Below, one piece after another: positions 47,201-58,379 of a DNA stretch of 64,000 nucleotides. The DNA comes from Ephydatia muelleri (Eukaryota; Porifera; Demospongiae; Spongillida; Spongillidae), in contig JABACO010000001.1 of NCBI GenBank assembly GCA_013339895.1, positions 25,212,270 through 25,276,269 of the forward strand. Reading direction: 5' to 3'. The notes under the pieces were generated by a model. The model worked only from the letters and a program-made list of their open reading frames with translations. It had not been told where the DNA came from and searched no databases. A program made the translations under genes and the position numbers. Each line of letters begins with the position of its first letter. Positions within the stretch are counted from its first letter, which is position 1.

Positions 47201-47961
47201 CACCTGATGTTAGACCTCCCATCAGAGGATTGAGGCCGCGCCACTGCAGCAACGCTTAAACCGTCTATAGCCTGTCTACAAGCGATGACATCTGTTCCGT
47301 GAGGGTCTAGCCTGTCAACTAGCGATGACATCTGTTCCGTGAGGGTCTAGCCTGTCTACTAGCGATGACATCTGTTCCGTGAGGTGCATAACATGGCCAT
47401 GAAGGGTGTCGATAGCTGCTGTCTGTGAATCTTTTCCAGCGTTTACAGACGCTACTGTGGGCAAGCTTGCTTGGTGCGAAACCATCATGAGCAGTCGAGC
47501 TCGAGACACTGCGCATCAGTTGTAGTTTTTATTTCCGGTGTTGCCCTTAGCGCTCGACTGCAGTCATCGGGGAGTCCAGCTAATAGCTGCTGGAACAAGA
47601 TTCTGTCCTGACTATCCGCATCAAGATTAGGCATGGCATCTTCCAGTAGGCACTTTAATTCATGCACATACAGCAGTGCTGTTTCTCCAGGACGTAGCTT
47701 CCGTGCTTGGATTTCGGCGAAAGCGGCGAATCCGCTAGGCCTCAACATCTCTATCAGTAACCGCTTCACATCCTTGAAAATCTTTTTAGTCTCTGCAGGA
47801 CTGTCGAGCCAGCATACCAACGCTTCTTTCTCCAGCAGTGTTGGCAGCTTCCGCGCCATTGCATCTTCATCCCATTCGTTTGCCGCTGAGCAAATCTCAA
47901 AACGCTGAATCCACTCACTGAAGTCTCCTCTGGTAAAACGACCAGGAACACGATCAACCAT
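44225..47961 (-). pseudogene. Gypsy-type LTR retrotransposon gag-pol
   Basis: Minus-strand order gag, protease, RT, RNase H, integrase (Ty3/gypsy order). Gag is at 47961-47485. Two CCHC knuckles (CFKCHRTGHISRNC, CYNCDRPGHIARNC) and a protease DSGS motif follow in 47331-46909. LGIDFL marks the protease end at about 46735. RT is in 46336-45875 (FTKLDLHSGYWQL, YIDDVLVHS) and continues in 45853-45527. RNase H (QTDASAIG, HTDHQPLQWL, ANADAL) is in 45512-45139. Integrase is in 44936-44274, with the HHCC region and a DD35E triad (AVDV, HSDQS, MVERFN). The frame changes several times and there are stops, so it is inactive. It stops near 44225, just before the C-terminal piece that lies inverted at 43365-43975. 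Gag contains a 45-bp tandem repeat, three units, near 47270-47395. Confidence 0.9.
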
Positions 47962-47973
47962 TCTCTGCTACCA
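47958..47973 (-). other. Primer binding site, initiator tRNA-Met type
   Basis: Directly inside the 5' LTR end, the minus strand reads TTGGTAGCAGAGAATGG. TGGTAGCAGAG-ATGG is complementary to the 3' end of animal initiator tRNA-Met (recalled), with one mismatch. The gag ATG at 47961 lies inside this site, so the leader is almost absent. Confidence 0.65.
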
Positions 47974-48058
47974 ATGTAATACGATTCTATGCAATCTCAC
48001 TCCAAACACATACATACATATAGGAATACACACTAGTGTTTCTTCAACATCCCTTTAC

Positions 48059-48347
48059 CAGAGGCGGCCCCAGCATCTACCGAGGGGAGGGGCCAAGCAC
48101 ACAAGGGGCGCCAAAAGGGGCGTGGCTTACGATACTTTAGATACGCCAGAGATAATTATATATTAGATCTGGATACGCGCGTAACTGTTTGACTCTGGAT
48201 TGTTGCTAATAATGCATGCGAGCGAGCGCTAATCATGCTCCGCATGTTGTAGCCTCTTTGGATTGTAGTAATTGATGATAGTTTGGGAATGGGGGGGGGG
48301 GGGGGGGGGGGGCAAGGCCCCCTGGGCCCCCCCTCCGGCCGCCTATG
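48059..48347. mobile_element. Short DNA transposon in the LTR, 289 bp
   Basis: Ends CAGAGGCGGCC and GGCCGCCTATG are near-inverted (one or two mismatches). TTTAC flanks both sides (48054-48058 and 48348-48352) and is absent from the intact LTR. Non-coding; contains a G run at 48291-48312. The CAGAGGCGG terminus is hAT-like, but an 8-bp target duplication is not clear. Confidence 0.65.
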
Positions 48348-48408
48348 TTTACCCCCTATCCCACAGGTGCAGTACTATGACAGGAAGTTCAGTTGAATTA
48401 GTAGTCAT

Positions 48409-49683
48409 CAGTGCTGCCGCGATATGGTCTGTAACCGATATCGTCTATATCGCGATATTGTATCGCGATATTGTATCGCGATATTGTACATGTAAATATA
48501 TATTAACCGATCACATGTTCATTGCAATTTGCAACGGTTTAGTTATATGGCTGCGTCAAAAGAACCGACAGATAACCGTCCTTTCATGCTTTGTAGGCAA
48601 TTAAGTGTAGGCACTAGCTGACCGCAAAATGTTTTTATTTTGTTATTTTTAGAAGACAAATTTAATACCCGGCGTGGGAACATTTTGGGTGGCACGATAT
48701 TGGGTCATGCATACGGGTGCCCAAAAAAAGGCAACTGAATATGTGGCATCACCATGCATGATGTTGCTACAGAAGGCCGCAAAATGTAAGTCCTATACGT
48801 GTATAATATATATCATATGCCCGTGTACCCCTGCATGCCATTTTAATATTAAGTTTGCCAAATACATGTATATGTTAACTTGACGATCTTATCGTATCTA
48901 GCTTGTTCTTTCCAACTTTGCCTATTGTTGCCTGTTGTTTTCAGTTCTGCATAACATGTTGCCCGTTGTTTCACGCTCATAGCATGTTGCCCGTTGTTTC
49001 AGTTCCGCTCATAACATGTTGCCCGTTGTTTCAGTTCCGCTCATAACATGTTGCCTGTTGTTTCAGTTCGTTCTGCATGTAACACGTTGCCTCAGTTCCG
49101 TATAACATGTTGCCTGTTGTTTCAGCCAGTTCCTCATAACATGTTGCCTGTTGTTCAGTACTGCACCCCCACCAGCAGTATACCACTAGTCCATGCTCAA
49201 GCTCAGATACAGGGTGTTCCATGGTTCTGGACCGTCTCTGATAAAGTGACGAGGAATCTGTGATGACTAAGTTGCAACCCGCGGGGCCGCTAAGGTTATG
49301 AACTTGCTCAGTTGCCGCCACCGCAGGCAGAGTTTATAGACTTCATTTCCAAGATTGCTTATATAAGAATAAACGATGGAGCGCTCTTACCAGAACGGCT
49401 AAATGTATATTCCTTATGCATTATATAATTAATGCAATGGCACGTGATTGGATTTTCCCGCTGCATGCATGCACAGTACGCACTGCACAACAGTATCAGT
49501 ATGCATGTGTATGGTACTAATTGCAACTGCTGAATCTTAGTAAATTACTTCTTGTATATTTCTGTCTATCCCCGTGCTACTCCGTCTATTCCCGTGCACA
49601 TTTGTATCGCGATATGACAAAAAATATCGCGTATCGCGATAAATATAAAATATCGTATATCGCGATATATCGCGGCAGCCCTG
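48409..49683. mobile_element. Non-autonomous hAT-like transposon, 1275 bp
   Basis: Left end CAGTGCTGCCGCGATATG; the right end in reverse complement reads CAGGGCTGCCGCGATATATC. Both sides are flanked by GTAGTCAT (48401-48408 and 49684-49691), an 8-bp duplication typical of hAT elements. Subterminal TATCGCGATA repeats occur at both ends. Inside, 48945-49160 is a tandem array of about 36-bp units (CATAACATGTTGCCCGTTGT). No transposase ORF, so it would need a mobiliser in trans. Confidence 0.88.
48945..49160. repeat. Minisatellite inside the hAT element, unit about 36 bp
   Basis: Six or so units of GCTCATAACATGTTGCCCGT followed by TGTTTCAGTTCC, with variable ends. Confidence 0.8.
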
Positions 49684-49745
49684 GTAGTCATCTTCCACAA
49701 AGGATTTAAGGGTCTATTCAGAGCCTTGCTGTCTATCCCATTACA

Positions 49746-49862
49746 TGTACAAGCAATGAAACAGGTTTTCAATAGAAAAACGTTTAGTTTGCATGTACAT
49801 CGGTCATGTTATCTGTAAGTATGAATATAGGGCTTTTCTTTCACACACACCACTCACACACT

Positions 49863-49897
<35 letters not shown>

Positions 49898-50321
49898 ATT
49901 TTATTCCTTTTTAAACCTCTTCAAATTACTCAGAGATATTATGTCTGGTCTCCCTCCTGGAATAAAGTTCACAACTAGTAACCTGTACAGCGGGCTATGC
50001 ATACAACACTACTAAGCTCGTGTACCGCCTAAGCACACTATGAACAAAATCCGCTCAAAAGCATATCTGTAGTTGACTCTAAAATTAAGTCGACTTGCAT
50101 GTACCTGTTTGCATGGTTTAAATCTGTATTGGTTTTCAGTGCGGCGATACATACACCTGTGCCTCATCATCATGAGATGACGCAGCTATTTCACATTGAC
50201 TTTGCTTGCGGCAATACACTCTTTTTGACAAGTGGAATAACAAAAACAAACGAATACATGTATGTGCGTGCATATGCATGTACACTCTACATTCAAGGAT
50301 GACGTGGAAAAGGGCACAAAC
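49746..50321. other. No confident gene; possible alternative last exon
   Basis: A CA microsatellite lies at 49858-49896. On the minus strand, 49974-49901 after TTACTAG could serve in phase as a short last exon of the DEATH gene (FIPGGRPDIISLSNL, then TAA), but its acceptor lacks a pyrimidine tract. Nothing else recognised. Confidence 0.25.
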
Positions 50322-50731
50322 CTGAAGTTGCGTTGCGTGACACGATTTCTCTAACGGCATGAGCGGCGAGGGGATTCTTGACTTCTTCAAATACGTCGAT
50401 CAGAACTCTGTACGTAGCTTTAGACCCTTTCATCTCTATCCACTTCTCGAACATTTCGTCTCGTTTCTCCTGTTCACACTGCTCCTCTTCCCGATCAATG
50501 TCTTGAACGTTCTTAATGCCAACGAGACGTCTGCCTATCACTTTCCAGTTGAAGCTGACTGTAGCTGATACCTTGAGCAGGTGTTCATCATCACATTGTG
50601 AATCCAGAGGATCTGGAACGGAGAGTGCATGTACTTGCATATTTCATCGTAGTGTATTGGAGTCATGGTTGCATATTCGTCCCCTCACCTTGAACTAGTT
50701 GGATGGCTTTCTCTTCTGCCTCTCCTGACAT
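50322..50731 (-). CDS. DEATH-domain protein, first two exons
   Basis: Exon 1 50731-50689 (MSGEAEEKAIQLVQ, donor AAG|GTGAGG) and exon 2 50612-50322 (acceptor TTCCAG, donor CAG|GTTTGT) join in phase. Exon 2 carries an approximately 85-residue DEATH-fold domain: LLKVSATVSFNWKVIGRRLV, IDREEEQCEQEKRDEMFEKW, KATYRVLIDVFEEV and AAHAVREIV. Such domains mediate homotypic assembly in apoptotic or innate immune signalling, and sponges have many. No signal peptide, so the product is cytosolic. Exon 2 ends in phase 1, the same phase used by every FN3 exon at 43227-39442 on this strand, and a direct join gives a sensible codon. I infer a DEATH-FN3 protein, interrupted only by an intron that received the gypsy element. 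Confidence 0.7.
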
Positions 50732-52764
50732 GATTGTATCGTTGTGTTAATATAATCGCATGATTGATTGCGCATGCGTGTATCTGACAGAGAGTTTGCC
50801 CTTGACATCACTCGATATTCTTTCTCTTGATTGCCAACCATTGAACAATCGCAGAAGTTCACCATGCATGCATTCTCTACGCGCGTACCACCCAATTCTG
50901 CGATAGGTACGGCAAACCACTAACACTGCACAAGTGAAGGAAAAACGAAACACCCTTCAAATAAATCAGCTTCAAGCTTCTGAGTTTCAACTATCAAGGT
51001 CACCCCTGTGATCGGTTCTCTCCTGAACCACCATGGCTACTGCAGGTGGTCATCAGGGACCATCTATGGCACCGTGAATGGTCCCCTAGGACAATCCATG
51101 GTGCCATACATGGTCCCACTCTGACATAGATGGTTCCCTCTTTGAATGCCAAGTGCAAATACACCATACATGCTCACACAACGAGGATAATCTGAGTCAG
51201 CATTCATGCAGTGCTGTGTGTTATATTGTGATTCAAAATCACTTTGAATATGCATGCAAGTGCAATACTGACGTGCATGTCATACAAATGTTTGAACATC
51301 TGTGGTCCCAGTTTAAGCACATTTTCCGTTGTGTGTCCACTATAACCTGCTGGCACCTTTTATTGTAAAGACCCATAATACGAAATGGCAAATCGGATGG
51401 GGGTGGTTTTGGTGGGGGAGTGAACTGGCATGATATACTATACTGATCTGCATGGGCTACACATTCGTGTTCTTGGAGTATTGAAGTCATGCATTAGGGA
51501 AGTGAATTGAGGTGGTCTGAATAATGAGGTGTGAGGAGAAGCATAATTGCTTCATAATTATAAGGTTACAAGTGCAGCAAGCATGTGCTCACATGCACAA
51601 ATGGTGTAATGGTTGTGAGTATGAGGTGATGGCTGGGGTGCAAGGTCTTGATCAACCTTTTCATTATCATTAAGTATTATATAAAAGGATGTGATGCTAG
51701 AAGTGTGTGATACACAAACGTCCTTATTAGGAATTATAGAGGAGCTACTGAATGAAACCACCTTTTCGTCCTCTGCTCGTGAGGCATTCCTCTCGAACCA
51801 ATGCATCTGAACCAATAACAATGCATGCAACTGATTCAGGTGCAATTTGTGCTTGCATTAGACAATTTAATTGTTTTCCAACATGAGCTTGCAACCCACA
51901 AACAGGTTGTGATGTATCTATAGTGAGTCAAAATAATAAACATTTCACCCTTACCTTATATGCAGGCGGCAACCACAGGTTAATGGAACAAATGTCCTCC
52001 TCACTGATGCAAGCAAAGAATCCCTGCACGTTTGGATGAGCTTTTTTGAACTTGTTTTTTACAAGAGAAAACAGTTTCATTGCAGTTTTCCAGCAGTGAA
52101 AGTGAGAGGGCCTCACCTGACTAAGTCAATTGCTCAACCATAGGTTTGTTTGATGCTTCCAGCTGATTTTAGTCCTTTCGTTGATACTCTCCGTGAACCA
52201 ACACACTTCTGTCAAGAGATACCCCCGCTCATACGAAGGGGCCTTTGACGATTAATTGCAAGACAGCGCAGCTAGAATAACCAGCTATTAAAAATAGACA
52301 TATGAATCTCAGTGTGTCTGACAGGACTCAAGATCTAGATTTTTGAGGGAAGTGGCAAATTGCGGCACACTGCAAATGACATGCTACCTCAAAGGGTGGG
52401 AGGGGGGGGGGCATCTGGACTTGGCATATCACTGTTCCCGCAGGCAAGAACAGCTACGGTGGAGGCAACTGAAATATCTGGGGTGATCCTGAGCCTGTAA
52501 CTGCAGGGGCGGATTTAGGGGGGGGGGGTCCGGCCCCCCCCTCCCTCCCCTTTCCTATATGAAGAATGACGTATGCATACTGTAATCTATGCAGCGTTCT
52601 GCATGTTACCGTCCTTGGGTTTGCAAGATTGCACATCGCTCTAGCCAAGCGGGATCTTTATCGATCTAATTAAATCCTCCTACATGTTTATTAAATATTT
52701 AATCGCACGATCTATCGAATGGTGCGTGCGAGCAGGAATTGAGGTAAGCGATCAAAAGACGTGA
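50732..52764. other. No gene recognised
   Basis: ORFs of 60-95 codons lack domains. The stretch 51057-51120 is a small imperfect palindrome (GGGACCATCTATGGCACC and GGTGCCATACATGGTCCC). Short G/C runs at 52400 and 52518-52540. Confidence 0.4.
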
Positions 52765-53240
52765 ATGGGATGGATCTCAGATTCTTTTCCTCAGAAAACA
52801 GATAGCTATAGAACTAAATTGGTTGTGAACTCGGCAGCTAATATTGCGAATTTGGCAGCTGTGAATGGGGCAGCTGCCATCTGCTCCGAACTGCGTGGGA
52901 GGTGTGTTCTACTAGTGGTAGAGACACTTGGTGCATGGGGAAGAACAACAGGCCAGTTTTTATCGAAGCTACAGTTCGACTTGCGGCACAAGCCGATTCC
53001 ACTCAGGCTACCATGCTAAATTCCATCTACGGCACGCAAGAATAGCAAAGTGAGCTGGTTTTACGTTATCGCAAGAATAGTCACTGCGTTGCCGGTGTCA
53101 CAGGAAATTCTGTCGAGTTTTTCGAAATCGCTCCAAATTAACGTAGCGACCGTATATCCTAAGGAACTTCACTCGCCAGGAAATATTGTCGCTCGCATGC
53201 TCGCGATTTGTATTTATACTGTGGCAAAGGCGTGCGATCT
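52765..53240 (+). pseudogene. Possible non-LTR RT C-terminal remnant
   Basis: The plus-strand ORF 52765-53019 includes AAAICSELRGRCVLLVVETL followed by GAWG, resembling the tail of non-LTR pol proteins where a PLxVE-LG-W motif follows a CxxxG block; further tail-like residues continue to 53240. Similarity is by eye only, and the upstream RT core is absent. Confidence 0.3.
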
Positions 53241-54704
53241 GTGACGAGGGGGGCTCTAACATTTGGAACGGGGATATAGAAATAAGATTTTTGAATGCAT
53301 GCATGCTCGCATTTTCCAAGGTACATCATCATGTACATGCAGGTATATATATAGCTTTAAATGCAAGACCAATGACAGCCAATTTTAGACCACATGTGCA
53401 CGTATAAAGCTGCATAAAATTAAAGTGCGCGCTGAACGCTAGAAACAAACAGTCAAAAGTGCATTCATAACTTCACATGAATATGAACAACAATGAAGAG
53501 ATTGAAACACAGGTAAATTAGAAATATCACCATGTAAATAACGTTACTTTTTTTAACTGTTTGATTGAGGTTTGTTATGTATATTGGTGCAAACCACACC
53601 TATTGTTCAAAATGGGATATTCCACGGTGAGATTGGAAGAGTTAAGTGACCTATGTCCAGTGCGTCTCAGCAACACCTACGCTTCTAAGGACAGCTCCAG
53701 TAAGGAGCTGACTTGTCTGCTACTGATAGTACCAAATGAATACCAGGCCATACGCAGTACTCACAAATTCAAAATCTCCACACAAATATACTTTTAGTGT
53801 ACTGCCTTCATGTATGCAGACTTAACAATGGACACACATAAACATACACTTACCTCCACTTCATTCTGTCAAGCTGCTCTACTATGTGTCCATAGCGACC
53901 TAATGTGCTGTGCAAATTAGTGACACCATCACTTGCATCGAAGGCACAGGTATAATGGACAGAGTTTGACATTTTGAAAGTTAGTCTTGAATATATTCAG
54001 CACATATCCCTTGTCACCTCCCACGTTTGCCCAGATCTCATTTGCAGGTATGATATCACTATGCCAGGTAAGCGTCCACAACTAACAAAGGTTTGACATT
54101 GATTCTGTGTCATAATATTTATAATTCTTGTTCAAGAGCTGCGTGACTTTCTGGAATCAACTGAATGAAGTCATACGTGATAAACACGTACACATGCATG
54201 TAGGAGGCTGAAGATTTTACCACACATTTTCATACAAGGTTTACCTCTAAACCCCTTCCTATCCCTTCTAATCCAGCTACTTACAAGTATACATGTACAT
54301 TACCTATGATGACACCTGAGCTTAGTCCATGGAATTGCTAGATCTGACAGTACACGGCTTGATTGCCAGTGCTTTTGATGCGCCAATGGGACTCACAATA
54401 GTCCTGTAAAAACAATTACCATCACTACAGACGGAACAGTGAAGTGCAATGTCTTTATACACATTACATGATACAATATTCTGCATTCATCTAATTAACC
54501 CAGAACAATTGTGCTGGTAACTAGGCCACACATTCCAACAAATTCAGCAAGTGTGCGAACAGTAAAAAGAATATGAGTAGAGATACAAAACGTTAGACAG
54601 CCTGCGACCAAGTGAGGAATCATCAGTCATTTAAGAAATGAGGTACATCGCATAATTCACTCCCAGGCATAATTACAAAAATGACTTCATCATTTACTTG
54701 GGCA
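53241..54704. other. No gene recognised
   Basis: The ORF at 53561-53797 (79 codons, no domain) and scattered splice-like sites do not make a gene I can support. Confidence 0.35.
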
Positions 54705-55008
54705 TAGGTGAGGATGTTGTGAGGTCATAACATCAGATCAAGGGAGAGAATTTGTTAATGCAGTCCAATAAGAACTCTTTCAATACACAGGAACCAATCA
54801 CAAAGTTTCTTCAGCGTATCACCATTAAAAAATGGTTTAACTGAACGATTAAATCAGACGCTGCAAGCAACACTTATTACATTCATCAATAGCAATCAAA
54901 TGACTGGGATGAGCATCTGTCAGCTATACTATTTGCATATCGAACCAGCGTACAAAAAGCCACAATACTTACACCCTTTGAAGTCATGTGCTGTCGGTAA
55001 GTATGAGA
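54705..55008 (+). pseudogene. Integrase fragment (gypsy-like), broken
   Basis: Plus-strand pieces spell an integrase core: TSDQGREFVNAV with the second catalytic Asp, YTGTNHKVSSAYH, NGLTERLNQTLQATL with the catalytic Glu, and HLSAILFAYRTSVQKA followed by TPFEVM. Two stops and one frame change break it. It ends CGG|TAAGTA, perhaps an old splice donor. It is distinct from the integrase at 60858. Confidence 0.7.
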
Positions 55009-55659
55009 TATAGTCTTTTACATAACTCTAATCCTATACATACATTGTAGTTACTCACTGATATGGAGTATGCATTAAAAAAAGAAGACACCATCGGCAA
55101 TAGTGCTATTATTGTAGATGATAATACCTAGCTATATCTGAGAGGTAGCCAACGACGTAAGGGTCACCCGGTCTCTAGGCCGACAACATAAAGAATATTA
55201 AAAGAACCGCACAGCAGTACAGTACACGCGCATATATATGAATACACAACCACGTGATCTCAACAAGAGGTCAGGATGCTACAGTATGCAAGTGTATGCA
55301 TGTGTATGTCACAAAGGGCGGATTGAAAGCTTGGCAATACGTTTGTCTACATATGATTGTATGTATATGCGTGTGTAAGTGTATTCATATGTATGTGTGT
55401 GTTACACCCACACACATACAATAATGGTGGATTGAAAGTTGGGTAGTATGGATTACAAGCCTTCTTATAGGCATACATGCATAAACGCTAGCGTAATTGG
55501 TACACACACGGAGTGTAATAAGTACTAACCTTGTATATGAAGAACAAAAAGTGACTTGAGGTGGTTATAAATATCTTGCAGAAATTATAAATTGAGCTGC
55601 TATTGTTACTACGTCAAATTTGCTATATGAACGTTAACGTAATTATTCCAAATGGGGCC
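55009..55659. other. No gene recognised
   Basis: Contains short CA/GT-rich stretches (55370-55425) and no ORF of note. Confidence 0.4.
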
Positions 55660-56159
55660 TGGGAACGAGTGAGTTAACGCCATATATGGCATAGGTCGCC
55701 ATATTTAATTAAAACGAGTACTCTATTATTGATTTCTAGTGACATGCATCAATCTGTTTTTGCTGTGTGAGCTTCAATGACCATTATAATATAAATCCTC
55801 CAGGAACTGACAGGTTTGAGATGTTTTCACCATGTGCAGTAAAACACATGCAAGATTTATGGACCGCTTGGAAGCTAGCACCACATTCCTCAGCACCACA
55901 TTCCACTCTAATTAGATTACGTACGGCTAATTATTTCATTGCCTTGGTTGTTGCAACATAGATAGTTGGTATTCATAGATGTATGAATGAGTACACTGTA
56001 TAAATTAACGCACGATGCACTGCAGTCTATGTCGCTATGTATCGTATGCAAGCAGCGTGTGGCTGAGGTAACTTTTTATTGCTTCGTGCCTCGACAATTT
56101 AAAGGTCAGCATCAATACAACAGTGATAATCTGAGGAAAATGATACCTTAAAGTTACCA

Positions 56160-57870
56160 TCTATGGTACAACTCACCGTCGTGGCAACTAACCTCTGGCC
56201 ATACGATGTGCTTGTTCACACCGGATAGAAGCAAAGAAAGCTGCCTTTTTACGTCACTTTCAAGTCCCATGAGGTAGTACTCGATCTCATATGCCTTTAG
56301 TATGCGGGAACTCCTGATTAAATGTTTGTCACGTGCAGTATTGCTGGGCACATACCACATCAAGCAAATTTTCAAGTGGCCAGTTTGCGTTCACTTTCTG
56401 GAGCTGCTTTATGATGCCAATAGGCCCCACAAATCGTGGTCCCCATTAATATCATTCGCGTTGATGGCTAGATTCTGAAGTAAACAGCATTCATAGTATT
56501 ATGATCCAAAATGTGCACTTTAATGATGCATACCTCAAGCTCTTTCACTATTTGTCTTATCAATGTTCTTTTGAATGGAGAGTGCCTTTAAATTGGATTG
56601 GAATTGCAAAAGCTTCAAGACATCATAATGGCATAGTACCTATCAGATGGTCTGGTTTGGCGTGGAAAGTACTTAGGGTAGTGTTCCTTCTCCCATGGTG
56701 TGATCTTGGTCAGGATTGTTCTTGAAATCAGAACCAAAATAGCACCAGCAGCAAGATCAGTATCATCAACACTGCTGCTATCACTTTCTACATGCACTTG
56801 TGTGTCATCATCTTCCTTGTCACTCCCATCCTGGAAACTTGCATCAGTGTCTTTATCCAACTGGTAAATACCACCCAAATTCATCTCTGAAATTGGATAA
56901 TACCTTGCATAAATATACTCATGCAACTGTTCATGTGATTTGTGTTTGTTGCAATGATTTGGAATTGTTTCAATTCCTCGTACAAACTCTGCTCATCACC
57001 TGGATTATCGATGCCCTTTTTGAATGTTTGCAGTGGGTAAAGTGTACCTTCTGACAGTTCATAAGCCATCTGGGCTCGAAATCGTGGCATCATTTCCTAC
57101 AACAGTTTCACTACTTGTGTGTGTACATAATCCAAACCCTCCACTTCTAGTCTTGCAGCCTAAAAAAATGTTCAAATGCATGTTAAGGGGTCAACACTTT
57201 TCAGCCTCCTCACAAAACAAGAAATGCTCTGCAGTCAAAAGAGCTTTGGTGATGCTCTGGACTGGATAATGCATTACATACACATGTACGTAATGAATTC
57301 CTGTATACTTCTGAATCATCCACACTATCTTGGTGCTCACTATTACTTGGTCCTTCACCCACAGTCTCTACATCATTAGCTCCTTCCTCCTTAATCTCTC
57401 CATCCAAATGAGTACTGGTATCTTCCTGTACATGATCAGCAACCTTTCCCTCTGTAACCAGAACTGCTTAGTCTCTAGTGCAGGTCTAAAAGTATATTCA
57501 TTATAACACACCCACATTATAACACACATATGGCTATGCATGTGTTTCATCATTACATCATCAACATAAAACATTTACATTGTACAAGTAATTTTATATA
57601 CCTGATAATAATGACTTGCACCAATTTTTTTTGCACACATAAATCAGATCGGTTGTGGTACCAGTATGAAGCAACTGCTGCCACAAACGTGAAGGATGGA
57701 TTTGATTTTCCAGACAAAACTTGTGCAGCTAAATATCAGTAACCACTAGGTCCATTGCATGATGCATCTTTTGGAGGTGTCTCCCCTGTGTCAGCAATGT
57801 ACTTTACAAGTGCACCAGGTTCAAAGTTATGCTTTCGTCTAATATGTGGCTATAAAAGGGCACATCTAAT
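56160..57870 (-). CDS. Unknown multi-exon ORFs inside the inverted-end element
   Basis: Several minus-strand pieces read like protein: 57855-57742 (RRKHNFEPGALVKYIADTGE), about 57470-57300 (acidic; EIKEEGANDVETVGEGPSNS), 57170-56940 (ARLEVEGLDYVHTQVV, then after a TAG PRFRAQMAYELSEG and LQTFKKGIDNPGDEQSLYEE), 56890-56620 (DASFQDGSDKEDDDTQV) and about 56445-56340 (GPIGIIKQLQKVNANWPLEN). I do not recognise the family. The acidic, Ser-rich middle suggests a nuclear or regulatory protein. At least one stop interrupts it. It is probably the element's own product, but the exon joins were not resolved. Confidence 0.3.
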
Positions 57871-58379
57871 AAAACAACTAAACTGAAGCTAAAGTAAACT
57901 CACCATCACAAAGTAACTTCCATAAAAGTACAACTGCACTGGGCTATTAAAGTCAATACATTTCAAACACAGGCTCCACCCACTATAAGAACAAAGATGC
58001 TTTCATAAACTGGGATACTGCTTGGAGGGAAAATATACACAGGCTCCAGTTAGTGGATGTGAAGACCACTCCTCAACTCTTTGCCAAGATCAACAATAGC
58101 ACAACTCATTGTACATGTATACAAACAAGGTCACAACTGTTACCTACAGCAAGCCACTCCTCAGATGTACATCCACCAATAAACAAACACGCAGACTCGC
58201 AAGCATACACTCTCACACACAAGTACATTCATTACAGACACAAACGTGCCCCGGATCAACCAACATAACAAAAAATAGTCTTTATTCACATTACAAATGG
58301 CAGTTTGGAAACCAGAAAAACACAGTAACTGCTAAAAGATCATTTGACCAGGTCCATGACAGCCGTTGAACTGATCAGT

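Larger units (their letters stand above)
47975..49745 (-). repeat. Gypsy 5' LTR, split by two DNA transposons
   Basis: In minus orientation it starts TGTAATGGGATAGACAG at 49745 and ends CGTATTACA at 47975. Removing the insertions at 48059-48347 and 48409-49683 with their duplicated target sites leaves about 194 bp, comparable with the intact 215-bp LTR at 43983-44197, which has a longer G run. The intact LTR is the natural empty site for both insertions. Confidence 0.85.
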
